A stretch of DNA of 64,000 bases from Paenibacillus sp. ACRRX (GCF_022346885.1 NZ_JAKRNK010000002.1:992001-1056000), one strand, 5' to 3'. Counted from the stretch's first letter, positions 35,647-45,128 are shown. Numbers and translations are program-made. The notes: generated from the letters alone by a model not told the origin.

Positions 35647-37112
35647 TATTTATTGTCTATCCATACTTCTTTCCATCCCGTTTGCACTTCTGACAGTGAC
35701 GTTCTACCATGCAGCCACTGCTTAACCTTGGGAAGCCATTTCTCAATATATGTAGTTCTTTGCAGTGCAAGCTTCAGGCTTGGATTATCCTGGTCAAACA
35801 TCCGTGGAATACGTCGACTCATTAACGGCCATACTTGTTCAACTGCTTTACGGTCAGCAGGTAACAGCGAAACAGATTCCAATATATCCTGCTGAATTGA
35901 AACTTGTGTCATAAATGCAATCCACTTCTTTGCATCCTCCGGCAGTTCACTATGCGCAGAGATGACGTAGCTGCTGCTTCGTACCCAATGGCTGTAAGGA
36001 GATGCAATGTGCTCTGGATCTTCAATGGCAAACGGCTCTTTTAGCTGAAGCATAGCCGTGGAATAGGGTACGATTGCAAACAAGTAGTTGCCAGCTTCAA
36101 GTTCGTCCCACAGCGTCAATTTCTCTTGCTCCGAGACTTCATGAAACAATTCCTTGTATGTATCCCATTCTTCGAATCGAGCTTGCCAGCCTGCCTCTAT
36201 TTGCTCTGTATCGCTTGTATTCGTATTAGTCTTGACAGTCGCACCCTTAGTATCCTGCTCTCTGCTAGTTGGCGAAACCGAGCCTGACCGTACTCCGTCA
36301 ACTGTCTGCTGTGCTGCCTCTCTAGACATAGTAGTTCTGTCTCTAGTATCTGGGAATACGATACCTAGTCTCCATAACAATGACAATAAGGCATAATCGT
36401 CATCACCCTGCCATGCAAACATAAATTGCAAAGGCTGAGCATCCTTATCTACCGCAACCTTGGTTGTTTTCATGCGCTGGTCGGTATCCCCTGATCCTGC
36501 ATGCAGCTTCTTAGAATGCGCATACGCGTTTAATACTCTGTGCCATTCCTTTAACGTAGACGGAGGCATATCAAGACCCGTTGCAGCCTGCAGCTTGTCT
36601 TTGTTCCACACCAGCACATAAGGATCTACGTACGCAGGAAAGCCCCACATTAAGCCATTCCAGCGTGTATACACCCCGATCCATTCAGGCCCCGCCTCCA
36701 TCCAGCTTGTGTCCGAATCGTTAGGCAGCAGCCAGCCTTTGACCGCATAGCGATTAACCATTTCACTCTCCACCAGCACTACATCGGCACTTTGCTGCAA
36801 TTGGAACTCTTCTGGCAAAGCAGATCGAATTTGAGTCGTATCACGATTAACCAGATCCACTAAAATGCCATGTTCTTTCATAAATGCCTCATTTAGCTTA
36901 CGAAGCTTGGTAAACGCAAGGGGAGACATCCCCACCTCGACCCGCAATTGCCTTGGCGACATCGTTGAATCGGGGACAACTTGCTCTAGTTGGCGAGCTT
37001 CTTTCTTTGGCAGCGTATTCATAAAAATAGGATGTCCGCCAAACTCACTCATAAGTAGTAAAGTAATAAATATTAGAATAACAACAATTAGCGTATTTTT
37101 CGTACTGGGCAT
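35646..37112 (-). CDS. orphan extracellular solute-binding protein (SBP_bac_1-like)
   Basis: This 488-residue exported protein resembles family 1 ABC sugar-binding proteins: LRVEVGMSPLAFTKLRKLNEAFMKEHGILVDLV, then MWGFPAYVDPYVLVWNKDKLQAATGLDMPPSTLKEW, and NYLFAIVPYS. The N-terminus is an uncleaved-looking anchor (NTLIVVILIFITLLLM) with no lipobox cysteine. A Ser/Thr-rich insert (about residues 275-300) splits the fold. No permease or ATPase gene is near, so it may act as a sensor-type binding protein or serve a distant transporter. Substrate unknown. Confidence 0.78.
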   Translation of the reverse strand: MPSTKNTLIVVILIFITLLLMSEFGGHPIFMNTLPKKEARQLEQVVPDSTMSPRQLRVEVGMSPLAFTKLRKLNEAFMKEHGILVDLVNRDTTQIRSALPEEFQLQQSADVVLVESEMVNRYAVKGWLLPNDSDTSWMEAGPEWIGVYTRWNGLMWGFPAYVDPYVLVWNKDKLQAATGLDMPPSTLKEWHRVLNAYAHSKKLHAGSGDTDQRMKTTKVAVDKDAQPLQFMFAWQGDDDYALLSLLWRLGIVFPDTRDRTTMSREAAQQTVDGVRSGSVSPTSREQDTKGATVKTNTNTSDTEQIEAGWQARFEEWDTYKELFHEVSEQEKLTLWDELEAGNYLFAIVPYSTAMLQLKEPFAIEDPEHIASPYSHWVRSSSYVISAHSELPEDAKKWIAFMTQVSIQQDILESVSLLPADRKAVEQVWPLMSRRIPRMFDQDNPSLKLALQRTTYIEKWLPKVKQWLHGRTSLSEVQTGWKEVWIDNK

Positions 37113-37250
37113 CTATCTGGAACTCCTTTCTGAGCTCTTTATCGAACCACAGCGAACCGCAGATACGCCTTCCTTGCAGCTAATAGGCTAAGCTATAGGC
37201 GCCATTCTATTTTAACACTTTCAACTTTGGTATGTCTGCACCAAAAAAAA

Positions 37251-37277
37251 GCAGCCTCCCAATTAAGAGGGGGCTGC
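37251..37277 (-). terminator. rho-independent terminator after phoH
   Basis: GCAGCCTCCC and GGGGGCTGC pair around an AATTAAGA loop. In the minus direction eight T follow. It lies about 85 bases beyond the phoH stop. Confidence 0.9.
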
Positions 37278-37360
37278 ATCTCCAAGCTCAATATTCCATT
37301 AGTTTATGATCACATGTTTTAAGCTATATAGCTGTGATAAACAACTCAGAACCTCTCCCC

Positions 37361-38695
37361 TTACAGTAAGTCAGCCGCAAGCTGTGCCAGTTTCGAACGT
37401 TCCCCTTTCTCCAGGGTAATGTGCCCACTGATCCCTTCAGACTTGAACCGTTCTACCAAATAAGTGAGGCCATTACTTGCGGAGTCCAAATAAGGATGAT
37501 CGATCTGCTCGGGGTCGCCCATCAACACAATTTTACTGCCCTCTCCAACACGTGATACAATCGTCTTCACTTCATGCTTTGATAAGTTTTGAGCTTCATC
37601 AATAATAATAAATTGTCCCGGGATCGAGCGCCCTCGGATATACGTTAAAGCCTCTACCTGTATATTACTCATGCCAAACAAAATTTTCTCAATGTCTCCC
37701 GCTTTCTTTGTGTCAAACAAAAATTCCAAATTATCATAAATCGGCTGCATCCACGGTCTCAGCTTCTCTTCCTTTTCTCCTGGCAAGTATCCAATATCTT
37801 TCCCCATTGGCACCACAGGTCTGCCAATCAGCAGCTTCTTGTATTTGCGTTCATCCTCCACTTTCAACAAACCAGAAGCAAGGGCAACCAGCGTCTTGCC
37901 TGTACCTGCCTTACCCGACATCGTAACCAGTGGAATATCGTCATTCAACAGCAGTTCAAGCGCCATACGCTGCTGCGCATTGCGTGCAGTGATCCCCCAC
38001 ACCGGATCATTGCTTAAATATAGCGGCTCCAGCTTTGTTCCCTCGGCATTTACTTTAAGAAGCGCCGATTTGCTCGTACCCATCTCGTCTTTTAAAATAA
38101 CGAATTCATGTGGATTTAGCTGCACTTTAATTGTCATATGCTTGATCAATAAATATCGGTACGTGTAAAACTCGTCAATAACAGCCGGGTGAACAAATAA
38201 CGTCACATGCCCAGAGTACAGCTCATCCCCTGAACGAACGGTATGATCTGATAAATAGTCTTCCGTCAACAAACCCAGCACGTCAGCTTTTACTCTTACA
38301 AGCACGTCCTTGCTTACAAGTACTGTCGTTTTGGGGTGCTCTTGGTCATGCTGCTCCAGACTATAATTAAGCGCTACCGCTATAATCCTATTATCATTAG
38401 ACATATCTCCAAACATTTCCTGAACCTTTGCGAAGCTGCGATGATTTAATTCCACTTTGAGCGTTCCACCCGTCGGCAAGGGGACTCCGCTATGCAAATG
38501 ACCCAGTTCTCTTAAGCCATCCAAGAGCCGTGACACAGAACGCGCATTGCGGCCAATCTCGTCTGCATTCCGTTTCTTGGAGTCAATCTCCTCCAGAACA
38601 ACAGCCGGAATGACCACCTCATTGTCAGCAAACGCAAACAGAGCATTTGGATCGTGCAGCAGCACGTTGGTGTCCAATACAAAAATCTTGTTCAT
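37361..38695 (-). CDS. PhoH family protein with N-terminal PIN domain (YlaK-like)
   Basis: The protein has 444 residues. The N-terminal PIN-like nuclease domain begins KIFVLDTNVLLHDPNALFAFADNEVVIP and has the acidic residues of that fold (Asp8, then Glu and Asp in ILEEIDSKKRN-type text). The C-terminal PhoH ATPase has Walker A GKAGTGKTLVALASGL, GKDIGYLPGEKEEKL and Walker B FIIIDEAQN, then LMGDPEQIDHPYLD. PIN-PhoH proteins are thought to be ATP-driven RNA helicase-nucleases. The ATG at 38695 follows GCGGAGGGG. It is the ylaK position relative to the typA block. Confidence 0.93.
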   Translation of the reverse strand: MNKIFVLDTNVLLHDPNALFAFADNEVVIPAVVLEEIDSKKRNADEIGRNARSVSRLLDGLRELGHLHSGVPLPTGGTLKVELNHRSFAKVQEMFGDMSNDNRIIAVALNYSLEQHDQEHPKTTVLVSKDVLVRVKADVLGLLTEDYLSDHTVRSGDELYSGHVTLFVHPAVIDEFYTYRYLLIKHMTIKVQLNPHEFVILKDEMGTSKSALLKVNAEGTKLEPLYLSNDPVWGITARNAQQRMALELLLNDDIPLVTMSGKAGTGKTLVALASGLLKVEDERKYKKLLIGRPVVPMGKDIGYLPGEKEEKLRPWMQPIYDNLEFLFDTKKAGDIEKILFGMSNIQVEALTYIRGRSIPGQFIIIDEAQNLSKHEVKTIVSRVGEGSKIVLMGDPEQIDHPYLDSASNGLTYLVERFKSEGISGHITLEKGERSKLAQLAADLL

Positions 38696-38848
38696 AGCTT
38701 CCCCTCCGCGTGGGCAGCATTACTTTTTGCACCAGCCTTGCGACATATCTCTCGAGGCTACATAAAAATTGTGGACGTCGCTCACACTATTAGCAGTAGC
38801 AATGCCGCAATGTTGTTCCATGAATTGATGTGAAAGGATCGATGATAC

Positions 38849-39445
38849 ATGCGCAGAACTTTAATCGCTGTTGTCATGTTGTGTGTGTTTATTGCAGGTT
38901 GCGACACGTTGAAGAAGCAATCCGTTGGAGACGCCCACTCTTACACGACAGACTCAAGCGTACAAATGCGTTCTAACATGAGGCAGCAAGCATCGGCCAA
39001 GGAGCCGATTCGCGATCGCGAGGCTGTAAAGCAGCATCTAGTTGAACTCGCGCAGCGTGTTCCAGGCGTTAAGCATGTCAATTGCGTCGTGTTGGGTAAT
39101 ACAGCAGTAGTTGGAATTGATGTCGATAGTAAGCTGGATCGATCACGTGTCGGCACTATCAAATACTCAGTAGCTGAAGCCTTAAGCAAGGATAAATACG
39201 GAGTGAACGCGTACGTTACAGCAGACATTGATCTTAATCAACGAATACAAGAAATGTCTACTGATATTAAGCGAGGTCGCCCGATAGCTGGCATCACGGA
39301 GGAATTATCCGACATTATCGGACGGATGGTGCCACAAATCCCTAAAGATGTGAAGAATATGAAGGCTGATGCAGAAACAAGCATCCCTAAAGCAAAATCA
39401 AGGTCCAATCCAACCACCAAATCATCCCATGATCATGCAAATTAA
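38849..39445 (+). CDS. YhcN/YlaJ family sporulation lipoprotein
   Basis: This 198-residue lipoprotein has the lipobox FIAGC (Cys18). The YhcN/YlaJ domain runs from about residue 60 (VKQHLVELAQRVPGVKHVNCVVLGNTAVVGIDVDSKLDRS) to about 140 (AYVTADIDLNQRI). Members are spore coat or inner-membrane lipoproteins made under sigma-G or sigma-E and affect germination. ACATA (38760-38764) and CACACTA (38783-38789) at 18 bases resemble sigma-G elements with one mismatch each, which is suggestive only. It is divergent from phoH, as ylaJ is next to ylaK. Confidence 0.88.
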   Translation: MRRTLIAVVMLCVFIAGCDTLKKQSVGDAHSYTTDSSVQMRSNMRQQASAKEPIRDREAVKQHLVELAQRVPGVKHVNCVVLGNTAVVGIDVDSKLDRSRVGTIKYSVAEALSKDKYGVNAYVTADIDLNQRIQEMSTDIKRGRPIAGITEELSDIIGRMVPQIPKDVKNMKADAETSIPKAKSRSNPTTKSSHDHAN

Positions 39446-39477
39446 AGCGCAACAAGGACAAGCTCGCGTAATGCACA

Positions 39478-39508
39478 GAAAGCCTAGCGGCGACCCCGCT
39501 AGGCTTTC
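39478..39508. terminator. bidirectional terminator between YhcN-type gene and its convergent neighbour
   Basis: GAAAGCCTAGCGG (39478-39490) and CCGCTAGGCTTTC (39496-39508) are perfect complements with a five-base loop. The stop codon of the minus-strand gene ending at 39499 lies inside the stem. Confidence 0.85.
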
Positions 39509-39750
39509 TTCGTATAAGCATGCACTTGTTCGTCCAGCTTCTTAGCCGCACGCTTATTAATCATATTCGACACAAATCGAGAACGACCAGCCAGCGCCAC
39601 TCGAACTGTATTCTGTCCCATCTTGTATACCCCTGCGAATACGTTGGTTATTGGTCCAAGCGATACGATACTTGTCGTATGCAGCACAAACATGTCCTGC
39701 TGTAATTGTGCATACATAGCCTCTTTCAGAGCAGCATCATTATCGGACAT
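39499..39750 (-). CDS. conserved small protein of unknown function
   Basis: This protein of about 83 residues has no signal peptide. The N-terminal half is predicted helical (SDNDAALKEAMYAQLQQDMFVLH), then a hydrophobic turn region (TSIVSLGPITNVFAGVYKMGQNTVRVALAG), then a strongly basic end (KRAAKKLDEQVHAYTKKA). I do not recognise a named domain. ATG 39750 has GGGAGG upstream, good evidence it is translated. It lies between the LCP gene and the lipoprotein gene, in the place of ylaI, but it lacks the cysteines of YlaI. Confidence 0.7.
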   Translation of the reverse strand: MSDNDAALKEAMYAQLQQDMFVLHTTSIVSLGPITNVFAGVYKMGQNTVRVALAGRSRFVSNMINKRAAKKLDEQVHAYTKKA

Positions 39751-39807
39751 CTTCAGACCTCCCATATCGCTTCACGGCTTATACATATTGTATTATAACA
39801 TAAGGGA

Positions 39808-39830
39808 AAAATTGCATCCACTTTTGCAAC
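39808..39830 (-). terminator. weak terminator after the LCP gene
   Basis: On the minus strand TTGCA and TGCAA form a short stem followed by TTTTT. It lies 36 bases beyond the stop of the gene at 39866. The stem is short, so confidence is modest. Confidence 0.45.
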
Positions 39831-39865
39831 TTGGCTCAAAATCGGGTGAATGTCCAAGCGGCACA

Positions 39866-41017
39866 CTACTTGCCACCTGTTCCGGTATCTCCCTTAGATC
39901 GTGTTGAACTGTCTAAAGTACTTCCATTGGAATCTCCACTTGTTGAGCTTTCAGACGTCGTTGCTAAGGATTTGCCTGCTAGCACATCTTCAAGTGCCTG
40001 TTTTGCTTCTTGCAGCTTGCTATCATTAATATAAATATAAGGGCTCTTCCATTCGCCATCTACCGAAATATAATGGATATTTTTACGATTAATATCAAGA
40101 TACGTCATAATAGAGCTTCGCATCTGATCAGGTGTCATATCCATCTTAAAGTTGTCAGCTAATGCATCAATAATAGATGTCACCTTCGTTATACCACCAA
40201 GTGATTGCATCTTGCCAACCAGTTCCTGAAGAACTGCGTTCTGACGCATATTCCGGTCAAAATCAGTCGTCCCTTTGGTCATAGGACTGCAATTCGACTT
40301 TCTGTAGCGGACAAAGTCAAGTGCCTGTTGTCCATCTATCTCTTGAAATCCTGCTTTAAGGTTAATGTTAGTCCCATCGGCACGGTCGCGATAACACATG
40401 TTCTGGTCTACATTTACTTCAATGCCGTCCAGTGCATTAACAACATCTACGAAACCTTGGAAGTTGATTACTGCAGCATGATCAAATTTCATCCCTAAGT
40501 ACTGGCCAAGCATAATCTTCATCTCGTCCTCTGGAGAGGCACTTTCTAACGTATTATGCTTCTTCATCTCATGGAACTTGGGATAGAAATGATTTAATTT
40601 ATCTGCACGATATTCCCCTACTTGAAAATACGTATCACGCGGCAAAGATACAAGGACGGCTTCCTTTGTTTTGGGATGCAGTGCACCAACCATCACAACA
40701 TCCGTACGCAGCCCCGGAAGCTCTTTACGGTAATCAATACCCATCAAGACAAATGAAAACGGTTCCGTTTGTGGGGACAATGTTTCTGTTACAGTGGAGG
40801 TGCCTTCGCCCTTATTGGTAACCGTCGAGATCTTATCCAGCTTGCTGTTCCCGTATAACAATATGTATGTCGCATAACCAATAATAACGATCAGAACAAT
40901 CATAATTATCGTTAACAACCACTTCAACCATGTCGGCATGCCTTTTCTTTTCTTTACTGCCGGTTTAGTCTGCTTGCGCGCTGTTTGTCGAGGTGGCAAT
41001 GGTGTTTTTGAACTCAT
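39866..41017 (-). CDS. LytR-CpsA-Psr (LCP) family cell-wall polymer ligase
   Basis: The protein has about 383 residues: a basic tail (PPRQTARKQTKPAVKKRKG), one membrane helix (WLKWLLTIIMIVLIVIIGYATYILLY) and an outward LCP domain. FVLMGIDYRKELPGLRTDVVMVG, LVSLPRDTYF, the Asp/Arg-rich centre ALDGIEVNVD and ALDFVRYRKSNC...DFDRNMRQ are the phosphate and prenyl-pyrophosphate binding elements. LCP enzymes attach teichoic or other anionic polymers to peptidoglycan. The C-terminus is Ser/Thr/Gly-rich. ATG 41017 follows GTGAGG; a GTG four codons upstream forms part of that site. It is adjacent to a 91-residue gene. Confidence 0.93.
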   Translation of the reverse strand: MSSKTPLPPRQTARKQTKPAVKKRKGMPTWLKWLLTIIMIVLIVIIGYATYILLYGNSKLDKISTVTNKGEGTSTVTETLSPQTEPFSFVLMGIDYRKELPGLRTDVVMVGALHPKTKEAVLVSLPRDTYFQVGEYRADKLNHFYPKFHEMKKHNTLESASPEDEMKIMLGQYLGMKFDHAAVINFQGFVDVVNALDGIEVNVDQNMCYRDRADGTNINLKAGFQEIDGQQALDFVRYRKSNCSPMTKGTTDFDRNMRQNAVLQELVGKMQSLGGITKVTSIIDALADNFKMDMTPDQMRSSIMTYLDINRKNIHYISVDGEWKSPYIYINDSKLQEAKQALEDVLAGKSLATTSESSTSGDSNGSTLDSSTRSKGDTGTGGK

Positions 41018-41029
41018 ACTGTACCTCAC

Positions 41030-41305
41030 TTACTCGTTGTATTTCGGATTCGATTCAATATCATGCCATAACTGCTCTGCATGTTGACGGTCAAAGATGG
41101 CTTGAGCTTGCTGTCCGTCTAATTCATAAGTGATTACATATGAATCTTCATTCGTCAACAAGGCCTTGACATTCCGAATTTGATGATCTTCATACAGAAT
41201 AACCGCAAAGAAATCAAACGTTTCCTTTGCGGCTACATCATATGGTCGCATGCTGGAGACAATGTCCATCTGCAGCCAATTAAACAGTGCATCGCTGAGC
41301 TTCAT
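41030..41305 (-). CDS. conserved small protein of unknown function
   Basis: This 91-residue, mildly acidic, soluble protein begins MKLSDALFNWLQMDIVSSMRPYDVAAKETFDFF and contains DHQIRNVKALLTNEDSYVITYELDGQQAQAIFD. The pattern suggests a small alpha/beta domain. I recognise no named family. GGGGAGGGCGAAGT before the ATG supports expression. It lies 12 bases before the LCP start and 30 bases after ylaH, so it is probably co-transcribed. Confidence 0.75.
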   Translation of the reverse strand: MKLSDALFNWLQMDIVSSMRPYDVAAKETFDFFAVILYEDHQIRNVKALLTNEDSYVITYELDGQQAQAIFDRQHAEQLWHDIESNPKYNE

Positions 41306-41335
41306 ACTTCGCCCTCCCCAAAATACTGCACGTAC

Positions 41336-41620
41336 TTACCCTTGCTTCTGTTCCTGCTTCTTGCGGCGTTCCTCCACAAAATAACGAATACGGACCATAA
41401 ACATAAGCACAACAGCCACAAACAAGCACTGTATAATAGGCAGCTTGTCAATCTGGAAAATGAGCAGCATAAAGCAGCCGATCGCCATCACTATATAGAT
41501 GGCGATTTCCTTTAGGATCGGCAGCTTCTTTACGCGAAACACTCTATTAAATACATACGTTACAAATGCAAAGATAAGCAAATAACTGACTATCGGATGA
41601 GTCGCTAACCAGTGCTGCAT
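41336..41620 (-). CDS. ylaH: YlaH-like membrane protein
   Basis: This 94-residue protein has three hydrophobic segments (about residues 8-27, 38-57, 61-80) and a basic tail (EERRKKQEQKQG). The sequence VTYVFNRVFRVKKLPILKEIAIYIVMAIG split after the second segment matches the YlaH-like family. As in B. subtilis, it lies right after typA (ylaG). Function unknown. The ATG at 41620 follows AAAAGGAG. Confidence 0.85.
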   Translation of the reverse strand: MQHWLATHPIVSYLLIFAFVTYVFNRVFRVKKLPILKEIAIYIVMAIGCFMLLIFQIDKLPIIQCLFVAVVLMFMVRIRYFVEERRKKQEQKQG

Positions 41621-41729
41621 GAACAGACACTCCTTTTGTAGAAGATATGTCCAATCCTAAACATCTGTCTTGCCTGCATGTAAATGTACGTTGGCATCAA
41701 CTTGTGCAAACATCAATCATTAGCAACTT

Positions 41730-41762
41730 GCACCATATCGATGTAATCAAATACATCGGTGC
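41730..41762 (-). other. hairpin downstream of typA
   Basis: GCACC...CGATGTA pairs with TACATCG...GTGC (with a four-base bulge). It lies just after the typA stop, but there is no T-run, so it is not a clear terminator. Confidence 0.35.
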
Positions 41763-41798
41763 AGCTATTTAGAAGAAGAGGGCCGAAGCTGAAGCAGA

Positions 41799-43634
41799 TT
41801 ATACTTCAGACGACTTGCGCTGCTTCTCTGCACGTTCACGCTCACTTTTGTTTAATATTTTCTTGCGCAAACGAATCGAAGTTGGTGTGATCTCGCAATA
41901 CTCGTCATCATTTAGATATTCAAGCGCACCTTCCAACGAGTAAATACGAGGAGTCTTCATCCGTACTGTATCTTCCTTCGTTGCAGAACGTACGTTCGTA
42001 AGCGCTTTTTCCTTACAGATGTTAACGACGATATCATTGTCGCGAGTATGCTCGCCTACAATCATACCTTCGTATACTTCTGTGCTCGGATGAACAAACA
42101 AGATACCCCGATCTTCTACGGACATGATGCCGTACAAAGTGGAATTACCTGTTTCAGTAGATACCAATACGCCTTGGTGACGTCCGCCAACCTGGCTGCC
42201 TGCATATGGACCGTAATGGTCAAAGGCATGGTTCATGATGCCGTAGCCACGTGTCAACGTCAAGAAGTGTGTACGATAGCCGATCAAACCACGCGCTGGA
42301 ATAATAAACTCCAAGCGAACTTGGCCATTACCATGGTTAATCATGTTGACCATTTCCGCTTTGCGTGTTCCCAAGCTTTCCATTACAGCACCCGTGGATT
42401 CTTCTGGAACATCAATCATCAGGCGCTCCATCGGTTCCATTCTCTTGCCTTCAATATGGCGAATAATAACTTCCGGCTTCGACACTTGCATCTCGAAACC
42501 TTCACGGCGCATGTTCTCGATCAAAATACCAAGGTGAAGCTCACCGCGGCCAGACACGACAAATGCATCCGGACTATCCGTCTCTTCCACTCGCAGCGAC
42601 ACGTCCGTCTCCAATTCCTTGAACAGACGCTCACGAATTTTACGGGACGTTACCCATTTGCCTTCACGACCTGCAAATGGACTGTTGTTAACGAGGAATG
42701 TCATTTGCAAAGTCGGCTCATCAATATGAAGAACTGGCAATGGTTCAGGTGTAGCAGGATCTGTCATCGTTTCTCCGATGTTGATCTCCTTGATACCTGC
42801 AATCGCCACGATGTCGCCAGCACCCGCAATCTCACGTTCCACACGCTTCAAGCCCTGGAAGCCAAAAAGCTTCTCAATACGAGCTTGTTTCACTTTACCT
42901 TCACGGTCGATAACGGCAATCGATTGACCTTGGCGAACTGTACCACGGTTAATACGTCCGATAGCGATTCGTCCAAGGTATTCGTTGTAATCAAGCAACG
43001 TCACGAGGAATTGGAACGGCTCATCCGGATTCTCTTGCGGAGCCGGGATGTGCTTAACAATTGTGTCGTACATCGCTTGCATGTTATCGTCCTGCTTCTC
43101 AGGGTCTAAGCTGGACGTACCGTTTAATGCAGAAGCATAAACAACAGGGAACTCAAGCTGATCATCATTAGCTTCCAGCTCGATGAACAAGTCCAACACT
43201 TCGTCGATAACTTCACTTGGACGAGCGTTAGGACGGTCAATCTTATTCACAACGACGATTGGCGTCAAGTTATGAGCCAATGCTTTGCGAAGTACGAATT
43301 TGGTTTGCGGCATACAGCCTTCAAACGCGTCCACAACCAGCAACACGCCGTCAACCATTTTCATAATACGTTCTACTTCGCCGCCAAAGTCAGCATGTCC
43401 TGGGGTATCGACAATATTAATGAGATTGTCTTTATACGTAATTGCTGTATTTTTAGCCAAAATGGTAATGCCGCGCTCACGTTCCAAATCGTTGGAATCC
43501 ATAACGCGCTCTTGAACCGCTTCATTGTCCCGGTATGTTCCTGATTGTTGAAGCAACTTGTCTACAAGTGTTGTCTTGCCATGGTCAACGTGGGCAATAA
43601 TAGCGATGTTACGAATATGTTCTCTTTGATGCAT
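41799..43634 (-). CDS. typA: translational GTPase TypA/BipA
   Basis: This 611-residue ribosome-binding GTPase has G1 [12 protein letters not shown] (about residue 15), G2/G3 [12 protein letters not shown] and [15 protein letters not shown], and G4 NKIDR. The EF-G-like domains include [37 protein letters not shown] and the BipA C-terminal [22 protein letters not shown]. It assists large-subunit assembly and growth at low temperature or stress. The length and domain order are standard. Start ATG 43634 ([14 protein letters not shown]). Confidence 0.98.
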   Translation of the reverse strand: MHQREHIRNIAIIAHVDHGKTTLVDKLLQQSGTYRDNEAVQERVMDSNDLERERGITILAKNTAITYKDNLINIVDTPGHADFGGEVERIMKMVDGVLLVVDAFEGCMPQTKFVLRKALAHNLTPIVVVNKIDRPNARPSEVIDEVLDLFIELEANDDQLEFPVVYASALNGTSSLDPEKQDDNMQAMYDTIVKHIPAPQENPDEPFQFLVTLLDYNEYLGRIAIGRINRGTVRQGQSIAVIDREGKVKQARIEKLFGFQGLKRVEREIAGAGDIVAIAGIKEINIGETMTDPATPEPLPVLHIDEPTLQMTFLVNNSPFAGREGKWVTSRKIRERLFKELETDVSLRVEETDSPDAFVVSGRGELHLGILIENMRREGFEMQVSKPEVIIRHIEGKRMEPMERLMIDVPEESTGAVMESLGTRKAEMVNMINHGNGQVRLEFIIPARGLIGYRTHFLTLTRGYGIMNHAFDHYGPYAGSQVGGRHQGVLVSTETGNSTLYGIMSVEDRGILFVHPSTEVYEGMIVGEHTRDNDIVVNICKEKALTNVRSATKEDTVRMKTPRIYSLEGALEYLNDDEYCEITPTSIRLRKKILNKSERERAEKQRKSSEV

Positions 43635-43700
43635 ACAATCGATCTTTCCCTTCTCTTATACCAAAAATGAATGGGGCTTCTAACTCTCTAACTTGGACCG

Positions 43701-44195
43701 TTATCGGCGCCGCCAAAGGCCTGTCCGGCTTCCAAAAACCAGTGCTGCTCCAACAACAATCAAGGCTGCCGCAATCAAATAAATGCCGATGCTTACGAAA
43801 ACTGTAAACAGCAGCATAATGATGCCGAGCGCGCCTAATCCCATTGCACCGATCCATGCGCTGCGAGACGCATATGGATCAAGCTGGCAGTACCCGAATA
43901 AGCCGAATGACAAACCAAGAAGCAGGAACGGCCATAAATAACCGAACAGCCCCCAGCTGATCCAATGGCTTAACATAAATAACAATCCATACACCAATAA
44001 CGCGCCGGCAGGAACAAAAGCAATCGGAGGCAGCAAACGCGCCCGAATGAGGCCAAACAGGACAACGCCTGCTAAAAAAATAAACAACGGCCACATTGTT
44101 CCTCCCAGGAAGGAGAAGAACCCCCATTTTCCTAACAAAATAAATAGTCCTGCTGCCAAAATAACAATCCCGATAATCGGTTCTTTTTTGGACAT
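43701..44195 (-). CDS. LiaI/LiaF-like transmembrane domain protein
   Basis: The protein has about 164 residues with five to six hydrophobic segments and short Arg-rich loops, beginning SKKEPIIGIVILAAGLFILLGKWGFFSFLGGTMWPLFIFLAG. The alternating G-L-I segments with a WP motif resemble the LiaI/LiaF N-terminal (DUF5668-type) membrane domain. No cytoplasmic or regulatory domain is attached, and function is unknown. I chose ATG 44195 because AGAGGTGAG precedes it; the frame extends to 44246 without support. It lies just upstream of typA. Confidence 0.75.
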   Translation of the reverse strand: MSKKEPIIGIVILAAGLFILLGKWGFFSFLGGTMWPLFIFLAGVVLFGLIRARLLPPIAFVPAGALLVYGLLFMLSHWISWGLFGYLWPFLLLGLSFGLFGYCQLDPYASRSAWIGAMGLGALGIIMLLFTVFVSIGIYLIAAALIVVGAALVFGSRTGLWRRR

Positions 44196-44324
44196 GACAC
44201 ACTCACCTCTTGCATCCATTATACATTGGACAGGGATGAAGGACACGGAACGACGTTTTTCGCGCCCATTTTACTTTTTCTAGTTTACTTGATACGTGGT
44301 AAAAATACTACCTTCCACGCAAAA

Positions 44325-44367
44325 AACTTCCTGCATGCATCGCTTCAGCGACTATTTGCAAGAAGTT
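44325..44367 (-). terminator. rho-independent terminator after the TerC gene
   Basis: AACTTCCTGCA (44325-44335) and TGCAAGAAGTT (44357-44367) pair with one mismatch. The minus strand continues with six T. It lies 50 bases beyond the TerC stop. Confidence 0.75.
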
Positions 44368-44417
44368 AAGCATTAGACAAGCATAGTTCTCCGCATTGCA
44401 CAGAATATGAATCCAGC

Positions 44418-45089
44418 TTACTCCTGAACGGTGTTGCAAGTCTGACGTTTGATCCAATAACCTGCAATCAAAACCATCGCAGTGAGCACCCATGGGAGCA
44501 TCACATGCAAATTGAGCCACAATTCTGGCATCCACAGCCTTAGCTTTGTATCACTCGCTATCATTTCGCCAGCTGTATAGCCGAGTATACCAGCTCCAGC
44601 GTAGATCAATATCGGGAAGCGTGTCAGCCAGAGGCTAATTAATGTGCTTCCCCATACCACGATCGGAATGCTGATCGCAATCCCTGCGATTAAATAAGGC
44701 AGATGTCCTTGGGACACGGCTGCTATTGCGAGAACATTGTCCAAGCTCATCACGACATCAGCAACCAATATCGTACGAATTGCGCTCGCAAGAGACACTA
44801 TGCCCTCTTTACGTCCCACGTGGGAGCCGCTGCCTGCGAGCAGTTGAATCGCGATGGCAAACAGCATGACGCCCCCAGCCGCTTGCAGCAAAGGGATGCC
44901 CATAAGCCACATCGCCGCAATTGTCAGCAGAAGGCGGAGAATAACCGCACCAGCTGCTCCCCACCAGACAGCAACTTTACGTTCCTTTTCCGGCAAATGC
45001 TGCGTGGACATCGCAATGACAACCGCGTTATCTCCACTAAGCACCAGATTGATAACTAGTATTTCCAACAATAACCATATTGAATCCAC
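44418..45089 (-). CDS. TerC family integral membrane protein (YjbE-like)
   Basis: This 223-residue protein has seven hydrophobic segments. The TerC signature residues are in NLVLSGDNAVVIAMST (about 14-29) and VADVVMSLDNVLAIAAVSQG (about 108-127). The two acidic D-N pairs inside membrane helices are typical of TerC metal (manganese) exporters that load secreted enzymes. The start is GTG at 45089 with GGGAGGG upstream. A hairpin (CTTGTACA/TGTACAAG, 45104-45128) precedes the ribosome-binding site. Confidence 0.9.
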   Translation of the reverse strand: MDSIWLLLEILVINLVLSGDNAVVIAMSTQHLPEKERKVAVWWGAAGAVILRLLLTIAAMWLMGIPLLQAAGGVMLFAIAIQLLAGSGSHVGRKEGIVSLASAIRTILVADVVMSLDNVLAIAAVSQGHLPYLIAGIAISIPIVVWGSTLISLWLTRFPILIYAGAGILGYTAGEMIASDTKLRLWMPELWLNLHVMLPWVLTAMVLIAGYWIKRQTCNTVQE

Positions 45090-45103
45090 GGCTAGTCCCT
45101 CCC

Positions 45104-45128
45104 TTGTACAGTTTTATGTTGTACAAGC
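45104..45128 (-). other. inverted repeat before the TerC start
   Basis: CTTGTACA and TGTACAAG are separated by nine bases, immediately upstream of the TerC ribosome-binding site. TerC/Alx genes in other bacteria are controlled by a manganese-sensing leader RNA, but this element is far too short for that riboswitch. It may be an operator; evidence is symmetry and position only. Confidence 0.4.

Noticed and set aside
42048-43109. A 353-codon plus-strand open frame
   Set aside because: It is exactly antisense to the strongly conserved typA coding sequence and rich in Cys, His and Asn, as expected for the complement of a coding frame.
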